DNA from: Moraxella osloensis
GTDB lineage: Bacteria; Pseudomonadota; Gammaproteobacteria; Pseudomonadales; Moraxellaceae
Length of the DNA stretch: 64,000 nucleotides
Assembly (NCBI RefSeq): GCF_009867135.1
Contig: NZ_CP047226.1
Location: 62,001 to 126,000, forward strand
Reading direction: 5' to 3'
The notes beneath the pieces were generated by a model, which saw only the letters and a list, made by a program, of their open reading frames with translations, had not been told where the DNA came from and ran no database searches. The position numbers and the translations under genes were made by a program. Every line of letters starts with the position of its first letter. Within the stretch, counting starts at the first letter, position 1. Positions 1 to 8,405 of this stretch are shown piece by piece.

Positions 1-164
1 TAGCGAGAAAAAATACACGCAAGTGCAAGGGTCATAAGCTCGTTACCAGTGATGCTTGCAAATTTGCTCAGACTGGGCTAAATTTTAGTGAGTAACTCAA
101 TGGTTTAGCGAAATTTGCGCACATCAATTAACCGATGAGCGAAATCATCACAAGCGAGGATGGC

Positions 165-344
165 ATGCGTTACTTATTTTTAGCCTTGGTGGCACTCAAC
201 ATGGCGGTTTTTGGTTATTATAGTTTTTTGCGCAAACCTACTGAAAGCCAGTCCGTCTCACAGGCGCGTGCAGCATTGGTTCACCCTGTCACAGCCACCA
301 ATGTGTCAAATGAATTACCCCCCATGATTGGTACTAAAAAGTAA
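165..344 (+). CDS. small single-pass membrane protein, hypothetical
   Basis: I do not recognise this 59-residue protein. It opens with one hydrophobic segment (MRYLFLALVALNMAVFGYYS), so it is probably an inner-membrane protein with a short Ser/Ala/Thr-rich tail. I chose the ATG at 165 because GAGGA lies four bases upstream and the membrane segment then starts at residue 1; an in-frame ATG at 135 would add ten polar residues. Its downstream neighbour, the histidine kinase gene, converges on it. Directly after the stop lies a 15-bp tandem repeat. That it is a gene is likely; its function is unknown. Confidence 0.5.
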   Translation: MRYLFLALVALNMAVFGYYSFLRKPTESQSVSQARAALVHPVTATNVSNELPPMIGTKK

Positions 345-357
345 AAATGGCTACCTT

Positions 358-402
358 AACCAAAGTTATCAAAACCAAAGCTACCAAAACCAAAGTTACT
401 AA
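358..402. repeat. three tandem 15-bp units
   Basis: Three consecutive 15-bp units of the form AACCAAAGYTAYYAA lie just after the stop codon of the small membrane protein. In the frame starting at 358 they read as three Asn-Gln-Ser-Tyr units ending in TAA, a frame shifted by one from the preceding gene. An A-rich stretch between them could have allowed a frameshift. This may be a lost C-terminal tail or simply a short repeat. Confidence 0.6.
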
Positions 403-454
403 AGAATCATGGTTAGCCTAACCTATTAAGTAACCAATTAGTCTTCTGTCAGCT

Positions 455-1831
455 TTATTCTATAATCGGAATGTTCACCACCACTACTAAACCGCCACCA
501 TTGGGCTGATTACGGGCGATGACGCTACCATTGTGGAGGTGAGTAATGCGGCTTACAATCGCAAGCCCAAGTCCACTTCCTTGCGTGGTACGTGCCGTTT
601 CGCCCCGCTCAAACGGCTGCATAATCCGCTCAAGCTGATCTTCGGCAACGCCTTGCCCTTCATCGCTAACTTTGATGGTTAAGTATTTTTGTCTAGAGGT
701 TATCTCTGGCGTTAGGGTGTCATCGGTAACCACTTGCTCAGTAGGCTGTAGCTCATCATCAATGCCAATCTCAATATGAATGGGCGGCTGACCATACCGA
801 CAAGCATTATTGACCAAATTAACGATCAGACGCTTAATAGATAAGGGTCGCAATGGCACACTGGGCAGATCGTCTTGGATATCGATAATAAATGGGGTGG
901 GCGCAAACTGCACCACAATCTCGTTAATGATGGGACGCAGGTTAGTCAATCGTACTGCTTCATCTGAGCCATCTTTCATAAATGAAATAAACTGCTCCAA
1001 AATCGCGTCCATGTCCTCAATGTCATACACTAGCCCTTCCCGCAAAAACTCATCGGGTAGCATCTCAGCTGTGAGTCGCATCCGCGTCAGTGGCGTGCGC
1101 AAATCATGGGAAATACCAGCGAGCATAATATTGCGTTCTTTTTGGGTTTGGATCAGGTTATGAAACAGTCGGTTAAATGCCAAATTCACCTGACGAATCT
1201 CTGTTGAGCCTTCATTGGTCGCCAAATTGTTGGCGTGCCCAAGGGTGATGTAATCAATTGCCACTTTTTGTAGGCGTTTGAGCGGGCGATTTAATTGTCT
1301 TACCAAAAACAAAATAGTCAGCAACGTGGCAAGCGGGATCCCCAATAAGAAAAAATAAATCGACGTTGAGCTATATTTGGCATAAAACTTGACAGGCTCT
1401 TGCAGCCAAACATCCGGATGCGCACTGTCTTGAATATACAAAATCGGCACGGGTTTGAATTTAAAATTGACCGATACAGGACGCTGCATCACGGTTTCCA
1501 TCTGTGTTGCCATCCGCTGGGTAAAATAATCTACCAAGGTTTTTTCTTGAAAAGAAGGTATCTGTTGTGGGTCAGTAATCACGTTAATATGCGAGGCATC
1601 AATAATCCAATTTTTAAGCTCGGGGTTGTTTTTAAAATCTTTATCCGCTTTATCAATCATCAACAGCTGATGGGCAAGATAAGTCGCATGGTTTTGTAGC
1701 TCTGGTAAATACAGACTGCGCCAAAAAAACCACAGCGACAACGCCACGCTCACCAGTACCATCAACATCACCATCAAGGTGGTTTGCCAAGTGTGGCTAT
1801 AGCCTTTAAGTTTGGGTAAATGCGGTTTCAT
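455..1831 (-). CDS. envZ: EnvZ-like sensor histidine kinase
   Basis: Inner-membrane sensor kinase of two-component signalling, EnvZ/OmpR class. The 458 residues show a first membrane segment (about 18-38), a periplasmic sensor region (about 40-155), a second membrane segment (about 157-178), HAMP (about 180-232), a dimerisation/phosphoacceptor helix with His242 in G-I-S-H-D-L-R-T-P-L-T-R, and an ATPase domain with N box (N338, N341, N342), G1 D-E-G-Q-G (390-394) and G2 G-S-G-L-G-L (418-423). AGGA nine bases upstream supports the start. The SHDLRTPLTRMRL motif is typical of EnvZ. No ompR-like regulator adjoins it: avtA diverges upstream. The gene symbol is family-level; its stimulus is unknown. 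Confidence 0.8.
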   Translation of the reverse strand: MKPHLPKLKGYSHTWQTTLMVMLMVLVSVALSLWFFWRSLYLPELQNHATYLAHQLLMIDKADKDFKNNPELKNWIIDASHINVITDPQQIPSFQEKTLVDYFTQRMATQMETVMQRPVSVNFKFKPVPILYIQDSAHPDVWLQEPVKFYAKYSSTSIYFFLLGIPLATLLTILFLVRQLNRPLKRLQKVAIDYITLGHANNLATNEGSTEIRQVNLAFNRLFHNLIQTQKERNIMLAGISHDLRTPLTRMRLTAEMLPDEFLREGLVYDIEDMDAILEQFISFMKDGSDEAVRLTNLRPIINEIVVQFAPTPFIIDIQDDLPSVPLRPLSIKRLIVNLVNNACRYGQPPIHIEIGIDDELQPTEQVVTDDTLTPEITSRQKYLTIKVSDEGQGVAEDQLERIMQPFERGETARTTQGSGLGLAIVSRITHLHNGSVIARNQPNGGGLVVVVNIPIIE

Positions 1832-1893
1832 GCTGGGGTATCCTGATGGTGGCTGTACAGCTAAGTCAAAACGGGCAACGGCACTGGCATCCT

Positions 1894-1901
1894 GTTATAA
1901 T
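1894..1901 (+). promoter_or_regulatory. candidate extended -10 promoter of avtA
   Basis: TATAAT at 1896-1901 preceded by TG one base upstream (T-G-T-TATAAT) forms an extended -10 element 35 bases before the avtA ATG. No good -35 hexamer is visible at 16-18 bases, as is common with extended -10 promoters. Confidence 0.5.
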
Positions 1902-1935
1902 ACGCAGATAGCTTGGCAAAATTAAAGGGGCAATC

Positions 1936-3255
1936 ATGCAGTTTTCAAAGTTTGGTGAAAAGTTTACCAAAAACAGCGGTATTTTGCAGTTAATGGATGA
2001 TTTGGGCAACGCGCTTAACAGTGAGCAACCGATTAATATGCTCGGCGGTGGCAATCCAGCACGTATTGATAAAGTTAACCAAACCTATTGGTCGGTGTTT
2101 AAAACCTTAGCTAAAGGTGATATGGGCTCAATGGCCATCGAAAATATCGGAAACTATTCAACGCCGCAGGGCGATGCCAAGTTTATTGCCGCATTGGTAG
2201 ATTTTTTTAATCGCCATTATGATTGGGGACTTACCACAGACAATATCGCCCTGACCAATGGCTCACAAAACGCATTTTTTTATTTATTTAACTTGTTTGG
2301 TGGGCAGTTTGACGATCAAGCACAAGGCAGCATTGATAAAAAAATTCTATTACCACTTGCTCCAGAATATGTGGGTTATGCCGATGCCCATGTGGATGGG
2401 CAGCATTTTATCGCAGTGCCACCCAGCATCGAATTTGTGCAACATCAAGGTGAAGACGGCTTTTTTAAATACCGAGTCGATTTTGACACGCTAGAAAATT
2501 TGGCTGAATTGCACAACGGCGAAATCGGGGCAATTTGCTGTTCCCGCCCGACCAACCCAACAGGCAACGTGCTGACCGATGACGAAATGGCACGCCTTGA
2601 AGCGATTGCCAAGCGTTTTGATATCCCACTGATTATTGACAATGCGTATGGGATGCCGTTCCCCAATATCATCTATAGCCAAGCCACGCTCAATTGGAAT
2701 GAGCAGATTATTTTGTGCTTTAGCCTATCAAAAATCGGTTTGCCTGGGGTGCGTACTGGGGTTGTGGTCGCCAATCCGCAGGTGGTCAAAGCGATTAGCA
2801 GCCTAAACGCGATTGTCAATCTAGCGCCGACCCGTTTTGGTGCGGCGATTGCTACGCCACTGCTACAAGATGACCGGCTAAAAGATTTGTCAGACAATCA
2901 TATTCGTCCGTTTTATCAAGCACAAGCCAAATTAGCCGTGCAGCTGCTAAAACAAGAACTGGGCGACTTGCCAAGCCCCTATAACAATGCGATGAAAATC
3001 CACAAGCCTGAAGGCGCGATTTTCTTGTGGGTATGGTTTAAAGATTTGCCGATAACCACGGTTGAGCTATATGAGCGATTAAAAGCCAAAGGCACATTGA
3101 TTATCCCTAGCGAGCATTTCTTTGTTGGCGTGGATACCGAGAATTTTAGGCATGCCCATGAGTGTATCCGCTTAAGCATCGCCCAAGATGATGATACCTT
3201 GAAAAAAGGGATTGCCACGATTGGGGAAGTGGTGAGGGCGGTTTACAATTCTTAA
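1936..3255 (+). CDS. avtA: valine--pyruvate transaminase AvtA
   Basis: Cytoplasmic PLP-dependent aminotransferase (fold type I) that exchanges amino groups between valine and pyruvate, giving alanine. At 439 residues it has the normal AvtA length and the family's opening (M-Q-F-S-K-F-G-E-K-F-T). Visible landmarks are the substrate loop L-G-G-G-N-P-A (36-42), S-R-P-T-N-P-T-G (203-210), the cofactor Asp in I-I-D-N-A-Y-G (D235) and the Schiff-base lysine in S-L-S-K-I-G-L-P-G-V-R-T-G (K266). AAAGGGG before the ATG is a fair ribosome site. It diverges from the kinase gene and is followed by the AT-rich defence-like cassette. Confidence 0.92.
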   Translation: MQFSKFGEKFTKNSGILQLMDDLGNALNSEQPINMLGGGNPARIDKVNQTYWSVFKTLAKGDMGSMAIENIGNYSTPQGDAKFIAALVDFFNRHYDWGLTTDNIALTNGSQNAFFYLFNLFGGQFDDQAQGSIDKKILLPLAPEYVGYADAHVDGQHFIAVPPSIEFVQHQGEDGFFKYRVDFDTLENLAELHNGEIGAICCSRPTNPTGNVLTDDEMARLEAIAKRFDIPLIIDNAYGMPFPNIIYSQATLNWNEQIILCFSLSKIGLPGVRTGVVVANPQVVKAISSLNAIVNLAPTRFGAAIATPLLQDDRLKDLSDNHIRPFYQAQAKLAVQLLKQELGDLPSPYNNAMKIHKPEGAIFLWVWFKDLPITTVELYERLKAKGTLIIPSEHFFVGVDTENFRHAHECIRLSIAQDDDTLKKGIATIGEVVRAVYNS

Positions 3256-3275
3256 ATTTCTACAGAAAAAATTGT

Positions 3276-3310
3276 GCTATATTAATCAATAAATCACAAA
3301 TTTATGTGAT
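3276..3310 (+). promoter_or_regulatory. candidate promoter and operator of the RloA/RloB cassette
   Basis: An extended -10 (T-G-C-TATATT, 3275-3283) is followed at 3293-3310 by a perfect dyad ATCACA-N6-TGTGAT ending 12 bases before the ATPase start codon. A dyad between -10 and start codon is where a repressor would bind. The half-sites resemble CRP/FNR half-sites but in reversed orientation, so a CRP site is not claimed. Confidence 0.4.
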
Positions 3311-3322
3311 ATTTGGAATTTT

Positions 3323-4534
3323 ATGATTAAATATATTCGATTTAATAATTTTTATTCGTATCTTGATGAGACAGAAGTGTCGTTTGAACTTAGCAAACAG
3401 GCGACAGTTTCTGCCTATGATTTTACCGTCAAAACAACCCAAGATAACATTCGCCTAAATAAAATTATGGCGGTAGTTGGAGCCAATGGGTCGGGGAAAA
3501 CTCAATTTCTTAAACCATTGTCTTTTTTGACTTGGTATATATGTACTTCTGCTAAAACATTTGATAGTGATAAACAAATAGTTATACAAACCCATATATT
3601 AAGTGAGTCTGAAGATGCCATATTTCATATGGGTTTTTTGCTAAAAAACTTAGAAAATAATTTTGAAGAATACAGGTATGAACTAGTTATTAATAGGGAA
3701 CAAATTGTAAAAGAAAATCTTTACAAAAAATCTAGTAGTCAATTTAGTTACATTTTCAAACGTTCATACGTTAACGGTGTTCTAGAATACAGGCATAATG
3801 GTTTCATTAGACCCTCTTTAGCAAATGATGCTCAAAAAAATGTTTCATTAATTAGTTACGCAGAAATTTTTGAAAATGAAATTGCTAAGCAAATTATTAA
3901 TTCCTTAATGAATAATGAATCAAATGTTGTCGCTGGCGGTAGACTAAGTCAAAATGCAAATTCTATTGTTAAAGCTACTAAATTGTTTAACGAGAATGAA
4001 AAGCTTAAGAAAACAGCAGAGGATTTGTTATGCAAATTTGATACAGGGATACAGGAAATAGTTATCAAGGAAATCACTGCTTTGGCAAAAGACTCCTCGG
4101 AAACACAAGAAATATTATTACCTTTCGGTATACATAGAACTATAGACGGGAAAACTTTTGAACTGAATTTTTTCCAAGAGTCTAATGGTACACAGTCAGC
4201 TTTTAACTTACTAAGTTTAATCTTACCTGTCTTACAAAATGGCGGTATTGCTATTATTGATGAACTCGACAACGACTTACATCCGCATTTACTGCAAGAG
4301 ATTTTTAATTTATTCCGTTCCGAATACACCAATCCCCACAATGCCCAACTTATCTTTACTTGCCATACGCCTGAAGTATTTAATATTCTCAACAAGCATC
4401 AAATTTATTTGGTAGAAAAAATCGACCAAAAATCAGAAGCATGGCGATTAGATGAAGTGGAAGGTATACGCAATGACGATAACCTTTATGCCAAATACAT
4501 GGCAGGGGCTTTTTCTGCCGTACCGAATTTGTAA
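3323..4534 (+). CDS. AAA (ABC-like) ATPase, RloA/AbiL-type
   Basis: Cytoplasmic ATP-binding protein of the AAA_15/AAA_21 group, 403 residues. Walker A is G-A-N-G-S-G-K-T (53-60). A signature-like E-S-N-G-T-Q lies at 286-291, Walker B with catalytic acid in G-G-I-A-I-I-D-E-L-D (307-316), the D-loop follows (N-D-L-H), and the switch histidine is H348 in T-C-H-T-P-E. The N-terminal start (I-K-Y-I-R-F-N-N-F) is that of SMC/OLD-like ATPases. Nine bases downstream comes an RloB-family protein; ATPase plus RloB is the arrangement of RloA/RloB and of AbiLi/AbiLii abortive-infection pairs. Codon use is markedly AT-rich compared with avtA and hisH, suggesting horizontal arrival. The defence role is inferred from family and pairing. 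Confidence 0.75.
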   Translation: MIKYIRFNNFYSYLDETEVSFELSKQATVSAYDFTVKTTQDNIRLNKIMAVVGANGSGKTQFLKPLSFLTWYICTSAKTFDSDKQIVIQTHILSESEDAIFHMGFLLKNLENNFEEYRYELVINREQIVKENLYKKSSSQFSYIFKRSYVNGVLEYRHNGFIRPSLANDAQKNVSLISYAEIFENEIAKQIINSLMNNESNVVAGGRLSQNANSIVKATKLFNENEKLKKTAEDLLCKFDTGIQEIVIKEITALAKDSSETQEILLPFGIHRTIDGKTFELNFFQESNGTQSAFNLLSLILPVLQNGGIAIIDELDNDLHPHLLQEIFNLFRSEYTNPHNAQLIFTCHTPEVFNILNKHQIYLVEKIDQKSEAWRLDEVEGIRNDDNLYAKYMAGAFSAVPNL

Positions 4535-4543
4535 GGGATAGGC

Positions 4544-5056
4544 ATGGCGAAGAAAAAAATCCGCAATCAACAACAAACCACTTTAATTATCGTGGGTGAA
4601 GGCGAGCATGAGGAAGCATTCTTGCAACACATGAAGTCGATTTATGATAATCGGTTGTCAGGTAAAAAAGTTACGTTAGACTTTGCAGGAGGTGGCTCAC
4701 CGCATGATGTCATCAAATATACAGTCAAACAGACCCAACACCGAGCGTTTGATTATATCTATATTTTGATGGATTCAGATGTAGCGATTGAAGCAAAAGA
4801 CACCAAAACCGCTAAAGAGAAAAATTTTATCCTACTACAATCTGAGCCATTGTGCCTTGAAGGAATGTTGTTAGAGGTGTTAAAACAGACAGCACTACCG
4901 ACATCCCAAGCTTGCAAAAATAAATTACATCCGCAGCTATCAGGCGACCCAACTGAAGCCTGTAGCTATTCACCATTATTTGATAAACCTGTTTTGGATA
5001 AGACAACCAAAATGACCATTGTCATGTTGCGAGAAATCTTGAAAAAAAGCTACTAG
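4544..5056 (+). CDS. RloB-family TOPRIM-like protein (AbiLii-type partner)
   Basis: A 170-residue protein resembling the RloB family. The N-terminal strand-loop [10 protein letters not shown] (15-24) and the D-S-D in Y-I-L-M-D-S-D-V (D77, D79) are spaced like the Glu and DxD metal-binding positions of TOPRIM nucleases, so it is the likely effector of the pair. It starts nine bases after the ATPase stop and is presumably cotranscribed. Base composition is closer to the host than that of the ATPase gene. Its stop codon shares the palindrome CTAG (5053-5056) with the stop of convergent hisH. Nuclease activity is inferred, not shown. Confidence 0.7.
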   Translation: MAKKKIRNQQQTTLIIVGEGEHEEAFLQHMKSIYDNRLSGKKVTLDFAGGGSPHDVIKYTVKQTQHRAFDYIYILMDSDVAIEAKDTKTAKEKNFILLQSEPLCLEGMLLEVLKQTALPTSQACKNKLHPQLSGDPTEACSYSPLFDKPVLDKTTKMTIVMLREILKKSY

Positions 5057-5688
5057 ATTCTCCACTCCACAAAATTCTTCAATAGCTGCAATCCTGCAGT
5101 ATGGCTTTTTTCGGGATGGAACTGGGTCGCAAACAGATTATCTTTAATCACGCTGGCACAAAACTCGACGCCATAATCACAGGTTGCCGCCACAATCGAT
5201 GGATCAGACGGCACACAATAAAAACTGTGCACAAAATAAAAATGGGTATTATCTTCAATCCCTTGCCATAGCGGATGCGCCAAATCCATATGGGTGATAG
5301 TATTCCAGCCCATATGCGGTACTTTAATGCGTTCGTTTTTATCATCTAGCCAATGATCATCAAAGCGTTTGACGTCACCACCCAGTACCCCTAGACAGTT
5401 TACCCCATCATTTTCTTCTGAGCGCTCAAACAACGCCTGCATCCCCACACAAATCGCCATTACAGGCTTATTAAATACAGCCGTTTTGACAGCATCAGCG
5501 ATACCCGCTGCCTGCATCTCTGCCATGCAGTCGCGCATTGCCCCTACACCAGGGAAGACGATTTTGTCTGCTGCCGCAATCACCGCAGGGTCACGCGTGA
5601 TCGACACATCAGCGCCCACTGCCGTCAAGGCTTTACCCGCCGAATGTAAATTACCCATGCCATAATCTAGCAATGCAACCTTTGTCAT
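5053..5688 (-). CDS. hisH: imidazole glycerol phosphate synthase subunit HisH
   Basis: Glutamine amidotransferase subunit of IGP synthase. It releases ammonia from glutamine and passes it to HisF, which makes imidazole glycerol phosphate in histidine synthesis and AICAR for purines. At 211 residues the length is standard. The class I triad is visible: Cys80 in A-I-C-V-G-M-Q and His191/Glu193 in Q-F-H-P-E-K-S. The oxyanion strand region is P-G-V-G-A-M (46-51). No other his gene lies in the window, so histidine genes are dispersed here. It converges with the RloB-like gene, overlapping it by four bases. Confidence 0.95.
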   Translation of the reverse strand: MTKVALLDYGMGNLHSAGKALTAVGADVSITRDPAVIAAADKIVFPGVGAMRDCMAEMQAAGIADAVKTAVFNKPVMAICVGMQALFERSEENDGVNCLGVLGGDVKRFDDHWLDDKNERIKVPHMGWNTITHMDLAHPLWQGIEDNTHFYFVHSFYCVPSDPSIVAATCDYGVEFCASVIKDNLFATQFHPEKSHTAGLQLLKNFVEWRI

Positions 5689-5863
5689 CTGTTATCCTGT
5701 TGTCAAAAAAAGCCCAAAACTGCGATTAAGCGCTGATATCACTTGGCGCTCATCATCGTCAATTACCAAAGAAGTTTTGAAAAATACCAAAATAGCCATT
5801 ATATTAATATCATCACATTGCTGCGCGAATAGCACTATTCGCAAAATCGTAAGGACAATAATA

Positions 5864-6857
5864 ATGGCAGAAAAAAACTATTATGACATTTTAGGCGTCG
5901 ATAAAAAAGCCAATGAAGCAGATATTAAAAAAGCCTATCGCAAACTGGTGCGACAATATCACCCTGATATCAACGACTCACCCGATGCCGACGCCAAAAT
6001 GGGTGAAATCAATAACGCCTATGAAACGCTCAAGGACGCTGAAAAACGCGCCCAATACGACCTGATGCTCGATAACCCTTATATGGGTCAAGGCTTTGGC
6101 GGTATGGGGGGGTGGCATGGGCGGCGGTCAGGGCTTTAATGCCAATATGAGCCAAGCAGATTTGGATGAAATCCTCCGCCAGTTTGGCGCTGGGGCTGGC
6201 GGTCGTCAATCGCAAGGCGCGGGTGGCTTTAGATTTGATGATATTTTCTCGACATTCGGGGGCGGTGCAGACGGATTTGGTGGCAGACAGTCGCAACGCT
6301 CGACCAAAGGCGAAGATCAGCATGCCGAGTTATCAATTGATTTGAAAGCCACTTATGAAGGCGATACCCGTAAAATTAGCCTAAATTTACCGGTACAAAC
6401 CGCGACAGGGCTGGATTATCAAACCAAAACCATTGAGGTCAAAATCCCCAGAGGTATTGCCGAAGGGCAACAAATTCGCTTGGCAAAACAAGGCAATCCA
6501 AGCCCGTATGGCGGTGATAATGGCGACTTGTACCTAAAAATTAAATTTAATCACCCAGACAATATCCGTGTAGAAGGCAAAGACGTTTTCCAAACGGTAG
6601 ACGTTGCGCCTTGGGAAGCAGCTATGGGCGGTCAAATCACGGTCAACACGCCTGCTGGCAAGGTCAATGTCAATGTACCAAAAAATAGCCGTACTGGTAC
6701 CAATCTTCGCCTTAAAGGTAAAGGTATCCCAGCTAAAGAAGCCGGTGATTTATATTTAAGTTTAAATATCGTGTTGCCAAAAATCGATACAGACGCAGAT
6801 ATCCAAGCGTTTGAAGCGTTCAAATCGGCATTTGCCTCATTTGTGCCAACGCGCTAA
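5864..6857 (+). pseudogene. cbpA: CbpA-type DnaJ co-chaperone, frameshifted in a G tract
   Basis: Type II DnaJ-family protein that stimulates DnaK and in E. coli binds curved DNA. The J domain is intact (5864-6103), with the H-P-D motif in Q-Y-H-P-D-I-N. It runs into a Gly/Phe-rich region where the frame breaks: after the seven-G run at 6106-6112 it reads W-H-G-R-R-S-G-L and stops at 6139. Reading six Gs restores G-M-G-G-G-M-G-G-G-Q-G-F and continues through the substrate-binding domains to 6857, about 330 residues in all, close to CbpA. There is no zinc-finger region. AAGGAC upstream supports ATG 5864. It could be a sequencing error, a true mutation or a slippage switch. Confidence 0.8.
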
Positions 6858-6969
6858 TCTATTGATAATTAAGCGCTATTAATAACTAAGCAAAAAAACA
6901 GGCAGTACAATAAAAAAAAATGACAAACAAGCACCAAACATAACTATAGATACACAACAGGAGTGCAAC

Positions 6970-7296
6970 ATGGCTCAAACCACCAATACGGATTTATCAT
7001 TACGGTTAACCCTAGATGACTTGATTATGGCGAGTAGTTGGGATAAAAGCTGGGTATTAGCGCTAATGGATGAAGATATTATTTATGCTGAAACGCCTGC
7101 CATCGACAGCCAGCCCTATTTTAATAGCGCACAACTGACCACAGTGCGCCTTGCCTCACGCCTACGCCGTGATTTTGATGCCAGTCCGCAAGCGATTGGC
7201 TTGATACTATCGCTGCTTGACGAGCTAAGACCGCTTCGACAGTTACAGCGGCAAATCACGCTCACGCGAATGGTTCATGATGTGGATGACAGCTAG
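6970..7296 (+). CDS. cbpM: chaperone modulator CbpM-like
   Basis: A 108-residue, mostly helical protein like CbpM, which binds the J domain of CbpA and inhibits its co-chaperone and DNA-binding activity. The evidence is its place directly after the cbpA-like gene, its size, and the MerR-like pattern (S-L-R-L-T-L-D-D-L near the start, a leucine-rich C-terminal helix L-I-L-S-L-L-D-E-L-R-P-L). AGGAG lies six bases before the ATG. An intact modulator beside a frameshifted partner argues for a recent or artefactual break in cbpA. Sequence similarity in this family is low. Confidence 0.7.
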   Translation: MAQTTNTDLSLRLTLDDLIMASSWDKSWVLALMDEDIIYAETPAIDSQPYFNSAQLTTVRLASRLRRDFDASPQAIGLILSLLDELRPLRQLQRQITLTRMVHDVDDS

Positions 7297-7340
7297 CAAG
7301 CATCAAGTTAGCCAACATCAATTTGGGTGAATTTACTCCT

Positions 7341-7380
7341 AAAAAAGGGCGGGTTATCGCGCGATAATCCGCCCTTTTTA
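7341..7380. terminator. bidirectional intrinsic terminator
   Basis: A long dyad (7347-7374) of the type GGGCGGGTTATCGC/GCGATAATCCGCCC has A6 before it and T5 after it. It lies between convergent cbpM and the DUF305 gene and can serve both. Confidence 0.85.
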
Positions 7381-7397
7381 TTTGCTACAGCAAACGA

Positions 7398-8219
7398 TTA
7401 TTGGGCGTACCCATGGTTACGGAGCCAATTTTGTAGAAGTTGAATTTCGGCTTGTTGGGTATCGATTAGGGTATTGGTAAGGCTACGCACTTTGTCATCG
7501 TTACCATATTTGGCAACCACTTGTGAGAATGCAATCGCGCCTTTATGATGAATCAGCACGGTTTGGGCAAACGCTTGGTCGGCGTTTTTAGTCATGACCG
7601 TGTCCACCATTTCTTGCTGCATATCATCGATAATACTATCGATTTCTTGCTGGGCTGCCACACTATCTGCCATCGGCTGATTAGGGTCCGCGGTGTTTTG
7701 AATCAGTTGCATGGCAAGCCAATTCTGTAATATTTGTGATTCATTTTGGCGTGAGCTGATAATGTCTCGGGCTAAACCTAGCAGTTCAGGGTTTTTGCCG
7801 TATCGCTGCTCAATACTGGCAAGCGCGATGGTTTCATCAAAATGACTCAACATAGTTTTGACAAAAATCATATCAGGCGAGATAGGTATATAGTCAAATT
7901 GATTGAGGGCGTTTGGGTCACTCGCTGCAGCCGCATCGATGCTTGGCTGCTTGATGACAGTAAAATACGCTTCTTGATAGTCATTGATGGTACTTGAGTC
8001 AGGCATCACATAGCCTTGTGCCAGTTGACTGACGGTAAGCATGTTTTTATTGATTGCCTGTGTGTCTAATACTTGGGGCAATGGTTTATCATCAAATTCT
8101 TGGGGCGCGCTCACGGCGGCAGCGGTAGGGGGTGCTGGCTGCTGAGAATCCGATTGCTCACAACCAATCATGCTGATAACTGCGATGACAAGCAAGATTG
8201 GTGGTGCGGTGTTGGCCAT
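7398..8219 (-). CDS. DUF305 family protein, probable lipoprotein
   Basis: A 273-residue exported protein with two DUF305 repeats. Each has the recurring pattern of acidic/His residues in amphipathic helices (F-V-K-T-M-L-S-H-F-D-E-T-I-A-L-A and F-A-Q-T-V-L-I-H-H-K-G-A-I-A-F). DUF305 belongs to the ferritin-like helical proteins, often near metal-handling genes; its role is not established. The N-terminus is hydrophobic and ends in S-M-I-G-C, an acceptable lipobox, so envelope attachment is likely, although there is no basic residue before the hydrophobic core. The first repeat lacks the His-His pair of the second. GGGAG precedes the ATG. Confidence 0.75.
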   Translation of the reverse strand: MANTAPPILLVIAVISMIGCEQSDSQQPAPPTAAAVSAPQEFDDKPLPQVLDTQAINKNMLTVSQLAQGYVMPDSSTINDYQEAYFTVIKQPSIDAAAASDPNALNQFDYIPISPDMIFVKTMLSHFDETIALASIEQRYGKNPELLGLARDIISSRQNESQILQNWLAMQLIQNTADPNQPMADSVAAQQEIDSIIDDMQQEMVDTVMTKNADQAFAQTVLIHHKGAIAFSQVVAKYGNDDKVRSLTNTLIDTQQAEIQLLQNWLRNHGYAQ

Positions 8220-8405
8220 GCATCGGCTCCCATGCCTTGATTTTATACGGTGTGTTTTGAAATGATGATTGTAAGCATTAACTGTAAGCGTTGACTGTCA
8301 GCATTGATTATCAGTCTTAGGCAAGAGTATAAAATAGGGCAAGCACAGTGACTATATCAATTGTGTCATGGCAGCTTGCTTATCATTTGCTAACTGCCGA
8401 TTATG

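Noticed and set aside
3293-3310. CRP site upstream of the ATPase gene
   Set aside because: The half-sites are in the reverse order (ATCACA-N6-TGTGAT) of a CRP site; kept only as an operator-like dyad.
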